DNA from: a bacterium
GTDB taxonomy: Bacteria; Zhuqueibacterota; QNDG01; JAGLOF01
DNA: 64,000 nt
Assembly: GCA_016934955.1 (NCBI GenBank)
Contig: JAFGRY010000017.1
Span: forward strand, 97,108-161,107
Direction: 5' to 3'
Part shown: piece after piece, positions 26,286 through 35,466 of the stretch
Numbering within the stretch: the stretch's first letter is position 1
How the letters are laid out: every line of letters begins with the position of its first letter
Notes under the pieces: generated by a model
The model's input: the letters and a program-made list of their open reading frames with translations, nothing else
The model's database searches: none
Told to the model about the DNA's origin: nothing
Made by a program: the position numbers and the translations under genes

Positions 26286-29045
26286 ATGAAAAATCGAGTG
26301 TCGTTTTTCCTGCTGCTGTCCGGAGCGGTACTCATTGCCGGCGCCGGCCGGTCCGCGGCTGTATCGCAGAAGAAATCCGGGGCCGGAGTCGTGCATCCGC
26401 GCACGGAATACAGAGTCAATCCTCTGGGAATCGATGTGGAGCAGCCGCGGCTCAGCTGGGAAATCCTCTCGGAGCGGCGGGGAACGCTGCAGTCCGCCTA
26501 TGAGATTCAGGCGTCCGTCACGGCCGCCGGCCTGGGCCGGAAAGGAGCGATGATCTGGGAGACAGGAAAGGTCGAATCCGACAGATCCATCCAGGTGCGG
26601 TATGAGGGGCCGCCCCCGGGTTCGGGCGAACGTGTCTACTGGCGGGTCCGTGTCTGGACCGGAGACGGTGAGCCGTCCCCCTGGAGTGACCCGGCCTGGT
26701 GGGAGGCGGGCCTTGCCGCCGCCGCATGGCAGGCGGAATGGATCGCGCCTCCCTGGGAGGAGGACACGCTCTCTTCGCAGCCATGTCCCTATCTGCGCCG
26801 TGAGTTCAGCGTCGGGCCGGGCCTGGTGCGGGCGAGGCTGTACGCGACCGCCCACGGGCTCTACCATATGCGGTTGAACGGGCGGGCGGTTGCCGACTGG
26901 CTGCTGACTCCGGGCTGGACCAGCTATAACAAACGGCTTCAGTACCAGACCTACGACGTCGGCGGCCTGCTGCGCCGGGGAGAGAACTGCCTGGGGGCAA
27001 TTCTCGGAGACGGCTGGTACCGGGGCTATCTCGGCTGGCAGGACAAGCGTAACAATTACGGCACGGATGTGGCCCTGCTGGCGGAACTCCACCTGCGGTA
27101 CCGGGACGGACACACTGAAGTGATCCGCAGCGACGGATCCTGGCTGGCTGCAACCGGTCCCATTCTCAGCTCCGATATCTACCATGGCGAGACCTGCGAC
27201 GCCCGCCTCGAAATGGAGGGGTGGGATGCCCCGGGATTCGCCGCCGGGGACTGGGCGGCGGTTACAACCGCTGTGTACCCCAAGAATCATCTCATCGCCC
27301 AGAACGGTCCCGCGGTTCGTCCCATGCTCGAGGTTGAGCCGGTTGCCATTATTCGAACGCCGCGGGGGGAGACGGTGTATGATTTCGGCCAGAATATGGT
27401 GGGGCACGTGCGCCTGCGGGTCTCCGGACCCGCCGGCACGGAGATCACCATCCGACATGCCGAAGTGCTTGACCGAGAGGGCAATTTCTATACCGGCAAC
27501 CTGCGGGTGGCCAAACAGACCGTCCGCTACATTCTCAAGGGAGAGGGTGTCGAAATCTATGAACCCCGTTTCACGTTTCAGGGTTTCCGCTATGCGGCGG
27601 TAGAAGGGCTCCCCGGGGAGCCGTCCCTCACGCATCTGACCGGCATCGTCACGTACTCGGACATGGAGCGGACCGGTACGTTCTCCTGTTCGGATTCACT
27701 GATAACCCGTTTGCAGGAGAATATCGTCTGGGGGCAGCGGGGCAATTTTCTCGACGTCCCCACCGACTGTCCGCAGCGGGATGAACGCATGGGCTGGACC
27801 GGCGACGCCCAGGTGTTCGCGCCCACGGCCTGCTTCAATATGGACGTGGCCGCGTTTTTTACCAAATGGCTGGGCGATCTTGCCGCTGACCAGCAGGAGG
27901 ACGGCGCGGTTCCCTGGGTGGTCCCTGATGTGCTGGGAGGAGCGGGTTCGGCCGCCTGGGCCGATGCCGCGGTGATCGTCCCCTGGGTTATGTATCAGTC
28001 CTATGGAGACGTTGAGATCCTGCGGCGGCAGTATGACAGCATGCGCAGATGGGTCGAATGCATGCGCGGGAGGGCCGGCGATGACCTGCTCTGGACCGGC
28101 GGCTCTCATTTCGGCGATTGGCTGGCGTACGCCACCACCCGATCCGACTATCCGGGGGCGACCACCGAGAAGGACCTGATTGCCACGGCGTTTTTCGCCC
28201 ATTCCACCGAGCTGCTGGCACGAAGCGCCGCGATCCTCGGCCGCGGGGAGGAAGCCGCTGCCTATGCGGGCCTTGCCGGCCGGATCAAAGCGGCATTCTG
28301 CGATGAATTCGTCACGCCCAACGGGCGTCTTGTTTCCCATACACAGACCGCCTACGCCCTGGCCCTCGCATTCAATCTTCTGCCCGAGGAGCGCCGGCAG
28401 CAGGCGGCGGATTATCTCGCCGCCGATGTCAGAAAATTCGGGCACCTGACAACCGGTTTCGTGGGCACGCCCCTGCTCTGCCCCGTCCTTTCGGATTACG
28501 GACACACCGATCTGGCCTACCGGCTGCTGATGCGCAGGGCGTATCCTTCCTGGCTCTATCCGGTCACCATGGGCGCGACGACCATCTGGGAGCGCTGGGA
28601 CGGCATCAGGACAGACGGCAGTTTCCAGGACGAAGGCATGAATTCATTCAACCATTACGCCTACGGGGCCATCGGCCAGTGGCTCTACAGCAGGGCCGCC
28701 GGCCTCAGGATCGATCCGGAGCACCCGGGCTACAAGCATATACTCTTTCACCCGGAGCCGGGCGGCGGTTTGACGCGCGCGTCGGCTTCCCTGCATACAC
28801 TGTACGGTGCGGCCCGTTCGGCCTGGAAGATCGAAGACGGCACGCTCGTGTATGAAGTGATGATCCCACCGAACAGCACCGGCTCGGTGGTGCTCGAGCA
28901 TACGACCGTCGACGATGTCACGCTGGATTCACACCCCCTGGGAACGATGCGCCCGTCTCCGGACTGCCGTCAGGAAGCAGACCGGGTTGTTGTCACCATC
29001 GGATCCGGGGCGTACACCTTCCGCTGTCCCTGGAGCGCAGAGTGA
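26286..29045 (+). CDS. Alpha-L-rhamnosidase, GH78-like
   Basis: TEYRVNPLGIDVEQPRLSWEI; WTSYNKRLQYQTYDVGGLLRRGENCLGAILGDGWYRG; VYDFGQNMVGHVRLRVSG; DVPTDCPQRDERMGWTGDAQVFAPTACFNMD; TTIWERWDG. Confidence 0.96.
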   Translation: MKNRVSFFLLLSGAVLIAGAGRSAAVSQKKSGAGVVHPRTEYRVNPLGIDVEQPRLSWEILSERRGTLQSAYEIQASVTAAGLGRKGAMIWETGKVESDRSIQVRYEGPPPGSGERVYWRVRVWTGDGEPSPWSDPAWWEAGLAAAAWQAEWIAPPWEEDTLSSQPCPYLRREFSVGPGLVRARLYATAHGLYHMRLNGRAVADWLLTPGWTSYNKRLQYQTYDVGGLLRRGENCLGAILGDGWYRGYLGWQDKRNNYGTDVALLAELHLRYRDGHTEVIRSDGSWLAATGPILSSDIYHGETCDARLEMEGWDAPGFAAGDWAAVTTAVYPKNHLIAQNGPAVRPMLEVEPVAIIRTPRGETVYDFGQNMVGHVRLRVSGPAGTEITIRHAEVLDREGNFYTGNLRVAKQTVRYILKGEGVEIYEPRFTFQGFRYAAVEGLPGEPSLTHLTGIVTYSDMERTGTFSCSDSLITRLQENIVWGQRGNFLDVPTDCPQRDERMGWTGDAQVFAPTACFNMDVAAFFTKWLGDLAADQQEDGAVPWVVPDVLGGAGSAAWADAAVIVPWVMYQSYGDVEILRRQYDSMRRWVECMRGRAGDDLLWTGGSHFGDWLAYATTRSDYPGATTEKDLIATAFFAHSTELLARSAAILGRGEEAAAYAGLAGRIKAAFCDEFVTPNGRLVSHTQTAYALALAFNLLPEERRQQAADYLAADVRKFGHLTTGFVGTPLLCPVLSDYGHTDLAYRLLMRRAYPSWLYPVTMGATTIWERWDGIRTDGSFQDEGMNSFNHYAYGAIGQWLYSRAAGLRIDPEHPGYKHILFHPEPGGGLTRASASLHTLYGAARSAWKIEDGTLVYEVMIPPNSTGSVVLEHTTVDDVTLDSHPLGTMRPSPDCRQEADRVVVTIGSGAYTFRCPWSAE

Positions 29046-29072
29046 TCCGGCAGAGGAACAAACGAGGAACCC

Positions 29073-30467
29073 ATGGGTAAAAAACAGTCTTCAGCGATTA
29101 TTCAGCGCCTCGACAGCCTCTATGAGTTCGACCGGGAACCGGTATCCGACCGGAAACTGCAGGGCGCCTCTAATTTTATCGGCATTTACGCGGGGGAACA
29201 TGTCGCCGGCACGGAGTTCGTGATCGGGCCTCTTTTTGTGGCCCACGGCGTCAGCGCTCCCGACCTTATCTGGGGCCTGCTGATCGGCAATCTGCTGGCC
29301 GTACTCAGCTGGGCCTTCCTGGCGGCGCCCATCGCCGTGCGCAGCAGACTCAATCTCTACTGGCACCTTCGGAAAATCGTCGGCCCCTACCTGCTGTTCA
29401 TCTACAATATCGTCAACGCGCTCATGTTCTGCTTTTTAGCCGGAGCCATGATCTCGGTCGCGGCCACCGCGGTGGGACTGCCGTTTCATATGCGCATGCC
29501 GGAATTGAACGATATGCTGCCCAACAGTATCGGCTGGATCGTCACCGTCCTGGTCGTGGGCGGCGTCGTCACCGGCATCGCGATTCTCGGTTTCGAACGG
29601 ATGTCCCGTTTTTCCAAGATCGCCGCGCCCTGGATGTTCCTTGTCTTTGTGGCCGCCGCGGTATCGGTGCTGCCGACCCTGGGCGTGTCCGGGCCGGGTG
29701 ATTTCTGGCAGGTGGCAAAGGAGAAGATCTGGACAGGGGTTCCACTGGCCGGCCAGTCGAAATTCACCTTCTGGCACGTGATGTTTTTCGCCTGGTTCTG
29801 CAATATGGCCATGCACATCGGTATGGCCGATATGACTCTGCTGCGCTACGCGAAAAAGTGGCAGTACGGCTTTTTAAGCGCTTTCGGGATGTACCTGGGG
29901 CACTTCACCGCCTGGATCGCGTCCGGCATTCTCTGTGCGGCGGCCGCGGGCAGCGTCGCGCCCGGACCGATCGCCTATCTCGGCGCGGGCATCGCGGGCG
30001 CGGTTTGCGTCGTGGTCGCGGGCTGGACCACTTCGAATCCCACCCTCTACCGGGCAGGCCTGGCGCTGCAGACGGCGACGCCCGACTGGAAACGCTGGAA
30101 GGTGACCCTGGCGGCGGGCGCGGTAACGACCCTCGCCGCGCTGTTCCCGGCGCTGATGATGAAACTGCTGGATTTCGTCGCCCTCTATGGACTGATCCTG
30201 ATGCCCATGGGCGCGGTGATATTTGCCGATTTCTGGCTGCTGCCGAAACTGGGCCTGGAACGTAATTTTGCCGAGAAGAAAAAGGTGCTGTTCAGTATTC
30301 CCGCGGCGCTTGCCTGGGGTGTGACCCTGGCGTTTGCTTTCGCGCTCCCCCTGGAAATATTCTTCAAGGGACTGCCGGGCTGGATCGCCGCCGTCCTTAT
30401 TTTTACCGCCGCCAGTTATGTGCAGCAGCGGAGCTTCCGCGGTGCAGGAAAGGAGGTGGAGGCATGA
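29073..30467 (+). CDS. NCS1-like (cytosine permease-type) transporter
   Basis: [83 protein letters not shown]; about 12 TM segments. Confidence 0.82.
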   Translation: MGKKQSSAIIQRLDSLYEFDREPVSDRKLQGASNFIGIYAGEHVAGTEFVIGPLFVAHGVSAPDLIWGLLIGNLLAVLSWAFLAAPIAVRSRLNLYWHLRKIVGPYLLFIYNIVNALMFCFLAGAMISVAATAVGLPFHMRMPELNDMLPNSIGWIVTVLVVGGVVTGIAILGFERMSRFSKIAAPWMFLVFVAAAVSVLPTLGVSGPGDFWQVAKEKIWTGVPLAGQSKFTFWHVMFFAWFCNMAMHIGMADMTLLRYAKKWQYGFLSAFGMYLGHFTAWIASGILCAAAAGSVAPGPIAYLGAGIAGAVCVVVAGWTTSNPTLYRAGLALQTATPDWKRWKVTLAAGAVTTLAALFPALMMKLLDFVALYGLILMPMGAVIFADFWLLPKLGLERNFAEKKKVLFSIPAALAWGVTLAFAFALPLEIFFKGLPGWIAAVLIFTAASYVQQRSFRGAGKEVEA

Positions 30468-30649
30468 GACGGGTGCTGCAGATCATCTCGGCTGCCGGGC
30501 TGGCCATGGTCATTGTCCCCGCATTCCTCGTGTTCGCCGGACGGATCCCGTGGCGGACCCACGCGGACCTCATGCTGGCAGGCACGGTGCTCTGGTTCGT
30601 CACGGCGCCGTTCTGGATGGGAATGTCCGGGAAAAAGGGAAAAGGGTGA
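30464..30649 (+). CDS. Small two-TM membrane protein, ATGA-overlapping with the NCS1 gene
   Basis: [61 protein letters not shown]; start ATG overlaps stop TGA of the permease (ggaggcATGAgacgg), GGAGG just upstream. Confidence 0.72.
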   Translation: MRRVLQIISAAGLAMVIVPAFLVFAGRIPWRTHADLMLAGTVLWFVTAPFWMGMSGKKGKG

Positions 30650-30727
<78 letters not shown>

Positions 30728-30756
30728 CCCGGCCCCCTCCACCCTATGAGCGCTCC

Positions 30757-30825
30757 AACGAAAGAAACGAAAATCACGAAAGGATTATGAGCATGTATAT
30801 TTTTCGTATCTTTCGCGGTTTCCGC
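30757..30825. repeat. CGAAA-rich intergenic imperfect inverted repeat, copy 2
   Basis: AACGAAAGAAACGAAAATCACGAAAGG - spacer - TTTTTCGTATCTTTCGCGGTTTCC; shares a 17-bp exact word with copy 1 in opposite orientation. Confidence 0.7.
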
Positions 30826-30922
30826 TGGAAATTTCATGGGCAGGGAGGCGGGGTTGAACAACGTGTAACGATGATTTTTCTCTCAAGCTCTCACGTTCTT
30901 TTCAAAACAGGGGACAATTCAC

Positions 30923-33067
30923 ATGCGAAAATTATTTATTCTACCAATGGTCCTGTTTCTGTTTTCCGCCGCCGCGCTTTCCGCCCAGGTGCGGCTGCCC
31001 GCGTTCATCTCGTCCCGCATGGTGCTGCAGCAGAACGTCGACGCGCCTCTCTGGGGCTGGAGTGAGCCAGGGAAAACCGTGACCGTACAGGCAAGCTGGA
31101 ACGACAGGGCGTTCCGGGCCAGAGCGGATGATGACGGCAGGTGGGCGGTTCGGATTCCGACTCCGGCGGCGGGAGGCCCCTATACGGTCACTATCGATGA
31201 TTCAGTGCTTACCGATGTGATGATCGGCGAGGTCTGGATCTGCAGCGGCCAGTCCAACATGCAGTGGCCCCTGAGCCAGACGCTGAACGCGGAAGAGGAG
31301 ATTGCGGCGGCCGCCTGTCCCGATATGCGTCTGTTTTACGCGGCCCGCGCCTTTTCACCGGAACCGCTGCATGATGTCTACGGGTCATGGAGGGCATGCA
31401 CCCCGAAGTCCGCGGAGACATTCAGCGCCGTGGCCTATTTTTTCGGCAGGGAACTGCACCGGGAACTTGGCGTGCCGGTCGGGCTGATCCATACCAGCTG
31501 GGGAGGGACACCGGCCGAGGCCTGGACCCGTCATGACGTACTCTCTTCCGATGCCGATCTGCGGATCTATCTCGAGCGATTCGCGAAAAAGATCGCCGAG
31601 GCTGAGCCGGGCATGCTTCCCCTGAACCAGGGCAGCCCTGCCAGTCTCTACAATGCCATGCTCCATCCCTTCATTCCCTACGGTATTCGCGGTGCCATCT
31701 GGTACCAGGGTGAAGCAAACATACTGGATGCAGATATCTATGAGATTCTTTTTTCGGCCATGATAGGGAACTGGCGTCGGGACTGGGGCCAGGGCGAATT
31801 CCCCTTCTATTTTGTCCAGCTCGCTCCCTATGAGTACGCCACGCCCCTGGCAGGGGCCGCACTGCGGGACGCCCAGCGCAGAACCCTGCGGGTGCCGAAT
31901 ACCGGTATGGCCGTGACCATGGACATCGGCAATCCCGATGATATCCATCCCCGTAACAAGCGCGATGTCGGGAAACGCCTGGCGCTCTGGGCCCTGGCGA
32001 ACACCTACGGCCGGTCCGGCATGGTTTTTTCCGGTCCGCTCTACCGGTCCATGGAAAAAGACGGCGGACGGATCAGGCTCTTTTTTGATCACACCGGCGG
32101 CGGTCTGAGGTCCCGGGCCGGGGAATTGACCCATTTCGAAATTGCCGGAGCGAACCGGGAATTCGTTCCGGCAGAAGCGCGCATAGACGGCGCCACTATC
32201 CTCGTCTCGAGCGATTCGGTGGAGCATCCTCTGGCTGTCAGATATGCGTTTCATAATGCAGATGAGCCAAACCTGGTCAACGCCGAGGAACTGCCCGCTT
32301 CTTCGTTCCGGACGGATGACTGGCCGATCGTCACCGACCCGGTCGTGTTGAGCATCCGGTTCGATGCCGGTTCCGGCCTGCTGAAGGTGACAATGCGGAC
32401 AGAGGATCCCGGGCTCCTGATCCGCTATACGCTGGACGGATCCGTCCCCGGTGTGTCCGCGCCGGTGTACGGCGACACCCTGCGGCTGAGCGAAGTCAGC
32501 GTGGTCAGGGCGCGGGCATTCAAGGGGGAATTCCCCTCAGCGGCCGTGCGGGAAATACGGTTCACCCGTCACCTGGCCACCGGGAAACCGATTGACATCA
32601 TCCATCCATGGAGCCCCCGCTATGCGGCGGGCGGCCCCGGCGCCCTGGTGGACGGTATCGAGGGAGGCTCCAATTTCAATGACGGCCGCTGGCAGGGGTT
32701 TCAGCAGAACAATATGGAAGCGGTCATCGATCTGGGTGCGATGGCGGCCATTGACACCGTTTCCGTCCATTTTCTGAAAAACATCGATTCCTGGATATTC
32801 CTGCCGAAATCGGTCCGTTTCCTGGTGTCGGCCGACGGCACCGCCTGGCAATCCCTTGGCGAAATTGTCACTGATCCCGCACTCAACCTCAGCGGTTCCT
32901 CCCGGCAGCTCTACGAGCTGCAGGCCCGCGCAGTCCGTGCCCGTTACCTTAAAGTGACCGCCTACAATACGGGTGAGTGCCCTGAGTGGCACCCCGGGGC
33001 CGGGGGGAAGGCGTGGCTGTTTGCCGATGAGATTATTGTGAGGGGAGGGGAAAGCCCGCTGCCCTGA
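30923..33067 (+). CDS. Sialate O-acetylesterase family (SGNH) protein with C-terminal chitobiase-C/F5-8-like region
   Basis: LPAFISSRMVLQQNVDAPLWGWSEPGKTVTV; EVWICSGQSNMQWPLSQT; VPVGLIHTSWGGTPAEAWT; IWYQGEANI; C-terminal VRFLVSADGTAWQSLGEIV...VRARYLKVTAYNTGECPEWHPGAGGKAWLFADEI. Confidence 0.92.
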   Translation: MRKLFILPMVLFLFSAAALSAQVRLPAFISSRMVLQQNVDAPLWGWSEPGKTVTVQASWNDRAFRARADDDGRWAVRIPTPAAGGPYTVTIDDSVLTDVMIGEVWICSGQSNMQWPLSQTLNAEEEIAAAACPDMRLFYAARAFSPEPLHDVYGSWRACTPKSAETFSAVAYFFGRELHRELGVPVGLIHTSWGGTPAEAWTRHDVLSSDADLRIYLERFAKKIAEAEPGMLPLNQGSPASLYNAMLHPFIPYGIRGAIWYQGEANILDADIYEILFSAMIGNWRRDWGQGEFPFYFVQLAPYEYATPLAGAALRDAQRRTLRVPNTGMAVTMDIGNPDDIHPRNKRDVGKRLALWALANTYGRSGMVFSGPLYRSMEKDGGRIRLFFDHTGGGLRSRAGELTHFEIAGANREFVPAEARIDGATILVSSDSVEHPLAVRYAFHNADEPNLVNAEELPASSFRTDDWPIVTDPVVLSIRFDAGSGLLKVTMRTEDPGLLIRYTLDGSVPGVSAPVYGDTLRLSEVSVVRARAFKGEFPSAAVREIRFTRHLATGKPIDIIHPWSPRYAAGGPGALVDGIEGGSNFNDGRWQGFQQNNMEAVIDLGAMAAIDTVSVHFLKNIDSWIFLPKSVRFLVSADGTAWQSLGEIVTDPALNLSGSSRQLYELQARAVRARYLKVTAYNTGECPEWHPGAGGKAWLFADEIIVRGGESPLP

Positions 33068-33140
33068 GTTTTTCCAGCGAAATGCACGAAATTAACGAAC
33101 GGAATATAAGGAAAAAGGAATCAGCTGGAGGAATCTTATT

Positions 33141-35141
33141 GTGCATTACAGAGTAACATCGGACAAACAGACATGTGCTATTTCTCAAAAAATGGGTGTA
33201 CCAATTGGCATTTCTGCTCTGCTGGCAGCAGGCTTGCTGTCAGTAACTCTGCTCTCCTGCGCTAACCGGGGTGATACCCGCCTCGCCGGCAGCGAGTATT
33301 ACCCCGAATCGAAGCCGTATACACGCTGGTGGTGGTTCGCGGCGCCGGTGGATACAGCGGATATACTGTATCAGCTCGACTGGCTGCGCATGAACGGTTT
33401 CGGCGGGGTCGAGATCGCCTGGGTCTATCCCGGGGACGGAGAGCCGAAGGAGGGAACCCCTGCCTGGCTCTCAGCTGAATGGTCCGATCTCGTCTCCTTC
33501 ACGAAGCGGGAAGCGGAAAGACGGGGGCTCGGCTGCGATTACACCTTCGGCACGCTCTGGCCCTTCGGTGACAGCCGCGTGCCCCCGGAAGACGGCGCCC
33601 GGGTATACGGCGAGGATGGTTCCGCGGCGGGTATGCGGCTGACCTGGGAACATCCCGTGCGGGGCCGGGTGCTCAACCACCTGGACAGCACTGCCTTCAG
33701 GCGCTACGCGGAACGGGTCGGCGACGCACTAAAACCCGCAATGGGGGGACGTTCATCCGGTATCTTCTGCGATTCGTGGGAAGTGGAGACCCGGCGCATC
33801 TGGACCGACGGATTGGGAGATACCTTCAGGCAGCGGTACGGGTACCGGCTCGAACCCTTCATGGCGCGGATCTATGAGCCGGGATATGAGAACATCTTTT
33901 ATGACTATATGAAGCTGGTCTCCGGCTATGTGCTCAATCAGTTTTACGCTCCCTTCACCGCGAAGGCCCACAGCCTGGGCGGATTCTCGCGGGCCCAGTG
34001 CGGCGGTGCGCCGGTGGATCTGCTCACCGCTTTCTCCCTTGTCGATGTTCCCGAAACCGAGGCCATCCTCTACGAACCGGGATTCGCCCGCATTCCCGTA
34101 TCCGCGGCGGTCCTGTCGGGCAGGCCGCTGGTCTCATCCGAGACCTTCACCTGTATCTACGGCTGGAAGGGCTGGCCCGGGCCGGGACCGCACCAGGGTG
34201 AAGAAAAGATCGCCGATCTGAAACTGCTGGCCGATGCCCTTGTCGCCCACGGTGTAAATCATCTAATCTGGCACGGCATGCCGTTCAACGGCAAGAACGG
34301 AGAGAACCGCTTCTATGCGTCCGTGCATCTCGGCCCCGATGCCGCTTTCGCGGACATGCTGCCTCTGTTCAATGCCTATATGGAGACGGTATGCGGGTAT
34401 ATGCGCCGGGGCAGGCCGTACAGCAATATAGCCATGTACCTGCCCCTGGAGGACAGCTGGCTGGGTGTGGAATATCCCGATTCTCTCAAGTTCCCCTGGG
34501 TCTGGGGTGAGTACGAGCAGCGCTATCTCCGCCCTTCCGAGCTACTGCGCGGCTGCCAGCCGCTCTGGATCAACGACCATTTCCTTAAACGGTCCACGCT
34601 GGAAAACGGTCGTCTGAACTGCGGGGAGGCCTCTTTTTCAGCGCTGTATATCGATGCGGAGTATATGGACGGAGAGACAGTGCGGACCGTCATCGATCTC
34701 GCCCGCAGGGGGTTCCCCGTCGCTGTTACGCGTCCTCCCAAAGAACCGGGACATATCAAGGATCCGGCCTACCCGGCCCTGGTCAAGGAGCTGTTTTCGC
34801 TGCCCTCGGTGAGCAGACAGGGTGACGCGATTCTGCCCGAAGAGCCGCTGGTTGCCGGTACGCATCTCCCCCCGTTCTGGTGCCGTGAGACTGACAAGGA
34901 AGCGTATATCTTTTTTGCCCATCCGGCGGCTGGCGGTCTCTCCTACCCGCTGCCTTATGGGTATAGTGAAGAGGCGGGACCGCTTTCACGAACCGTCACC
35001 GTCACCTGGCGGCATATCAGCCATCGTGTGGTGCTCGATTTTTCCAGATGCGGTTCTCTGTTGCTGAAGGTCACGGAAAGGGGAGTCGAACGGATCGATC
35101 TTCCCGGTGAACACCGGTTATCGGGACGGGAAGAGGGCTGA
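33141..35141 (+). CDS. GH106-like glycoside hydrolase (putative alpha-L-rhamnosidase-related)
   Basis: KPYTRWWWFAAPVDTADILYQLDWLRMNGFGGVEIAWVYPGD...; GTG start after GGAGG. Confidence 0.7.
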   Translation: MHYRVTSDKQTCAISQKMGVPIGISALLAAGLLSVTLLSCANRGDTRLAGSEYYPESKPYTRWWWFAAPVDTADILYQLDWLRMNGFGGVEIAWVYPGDGEPKEGTPAWLSAEWSDLVSFTKREAERRGLGCDYTFGTLWPFGDSRVPPEDGARVYGEDGSAAGMRLTWEHPVRGRVLNHLDSTAFRRYAERVGDALKPAMGGRSSGIFCDSWEVETRRIWTDGLGDTFRQRYGYRLEPFMARIYEPGYENIFYDYMKLVSGYVLNQFYAPFTAKAHSLGGFSRAQCGGAPVDLLTAFSLVDVPETEAILYEPGFARIPVSAAVLSGRPLVSSETFTCIYGWKGWPGPGPHQGEEKIADLKLLADALVAHGVNHLIWHGMPFNGKNGENRFYASVHLGPDAAFADMLPLFNAYMETVCGYMRRGRPYSNIAMYLPLEDSWLGVEYPDSLKFPWVWGEYEQRYLRPSELLRGCQPLWINDHFLKRSTLENGRLNCGEASFSALYIDAEYMDGETVRTVIDLARRGFPVAVTRPPKEPGHIKDPAYPALVKELFSLPSVSRQGDAILPEEPLVAGTHLPPFWCRETDKEAYIFFAHPAAGGLSYPLPYGYSEEAGPLSRTVTVTWRHISHRVVLDFSRCGSLLLKVTERGVERIDLPGEHRLSGREEG

Positions 35142-35216
35142 GAAAAAATCCTTGTATATAGAGATCCTGTGCAGTATACTGTCTGTATTGATGCAAACAT
35201 ACCAGAGGAGAATTCC

Positions 35217-35390
35217 ATGTGCGGCCATGAACATGATCACGCCAACAAGATGTGCGCCCTTGCCTGCTGTCCCTGCAATCTGAACCTAGACGTGCTGAAG
35301 CCGCTGGTCAGGGATCCCAAATATATCTGTAAAAGCTGCGGCCGTGTGGCCAACGACGCTGAACATCTCTGTCAGCCGGAAAAATTATAG
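35217..35390 (+). CDS. Small Cys/His-rich putative metal-binding protein
   Basis: MCGHEHDHANKMCALACCPCNLNLDVLKPLVRDPKYICKSCGRVANDAEHLCQPEKL; RBS AGAGGAG upstream. Confidence 0.75.
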   Translation: MCGHEHDHANKMCALACCPCNLNLDVLKPLVRDPKYICKSCGRVANDAEHLCQPEKL

Positions 35391-35423
35391 GGGACGCACT
35401 GAATAAGCAGCAGGGTAATACAG

Positions 35424-35452
35424 CCGCTGCCCGGAGATAATCCGGGCAGCGG
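35424..35452. terminator. 12-bp perfect hairpin between convergent genes (putative bidirectional terminator, no U-tract)
   Basis: CCGCTGCCCGGA-GATAA-TCCGGGCAGCGG between the end of + CDS 35217..35390 and the end of - CDS 35467..37545. Confidence 0.55.
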
Positions 35453-35466
35453 TTACAGATGCGGTG

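Noticed and set aside
26070-27635. 521-aa minus-strand ORF opposite the GH78 gene
   Set aside because: Shadow ORF on the antisense of a clear GH78 coding sequence in GC-rich DNA; low-complexity composition and no recognisable domain. The same applies to 17468..18502, 20119..21129, 24079..24732, 27696..28505 and 31385..32254.
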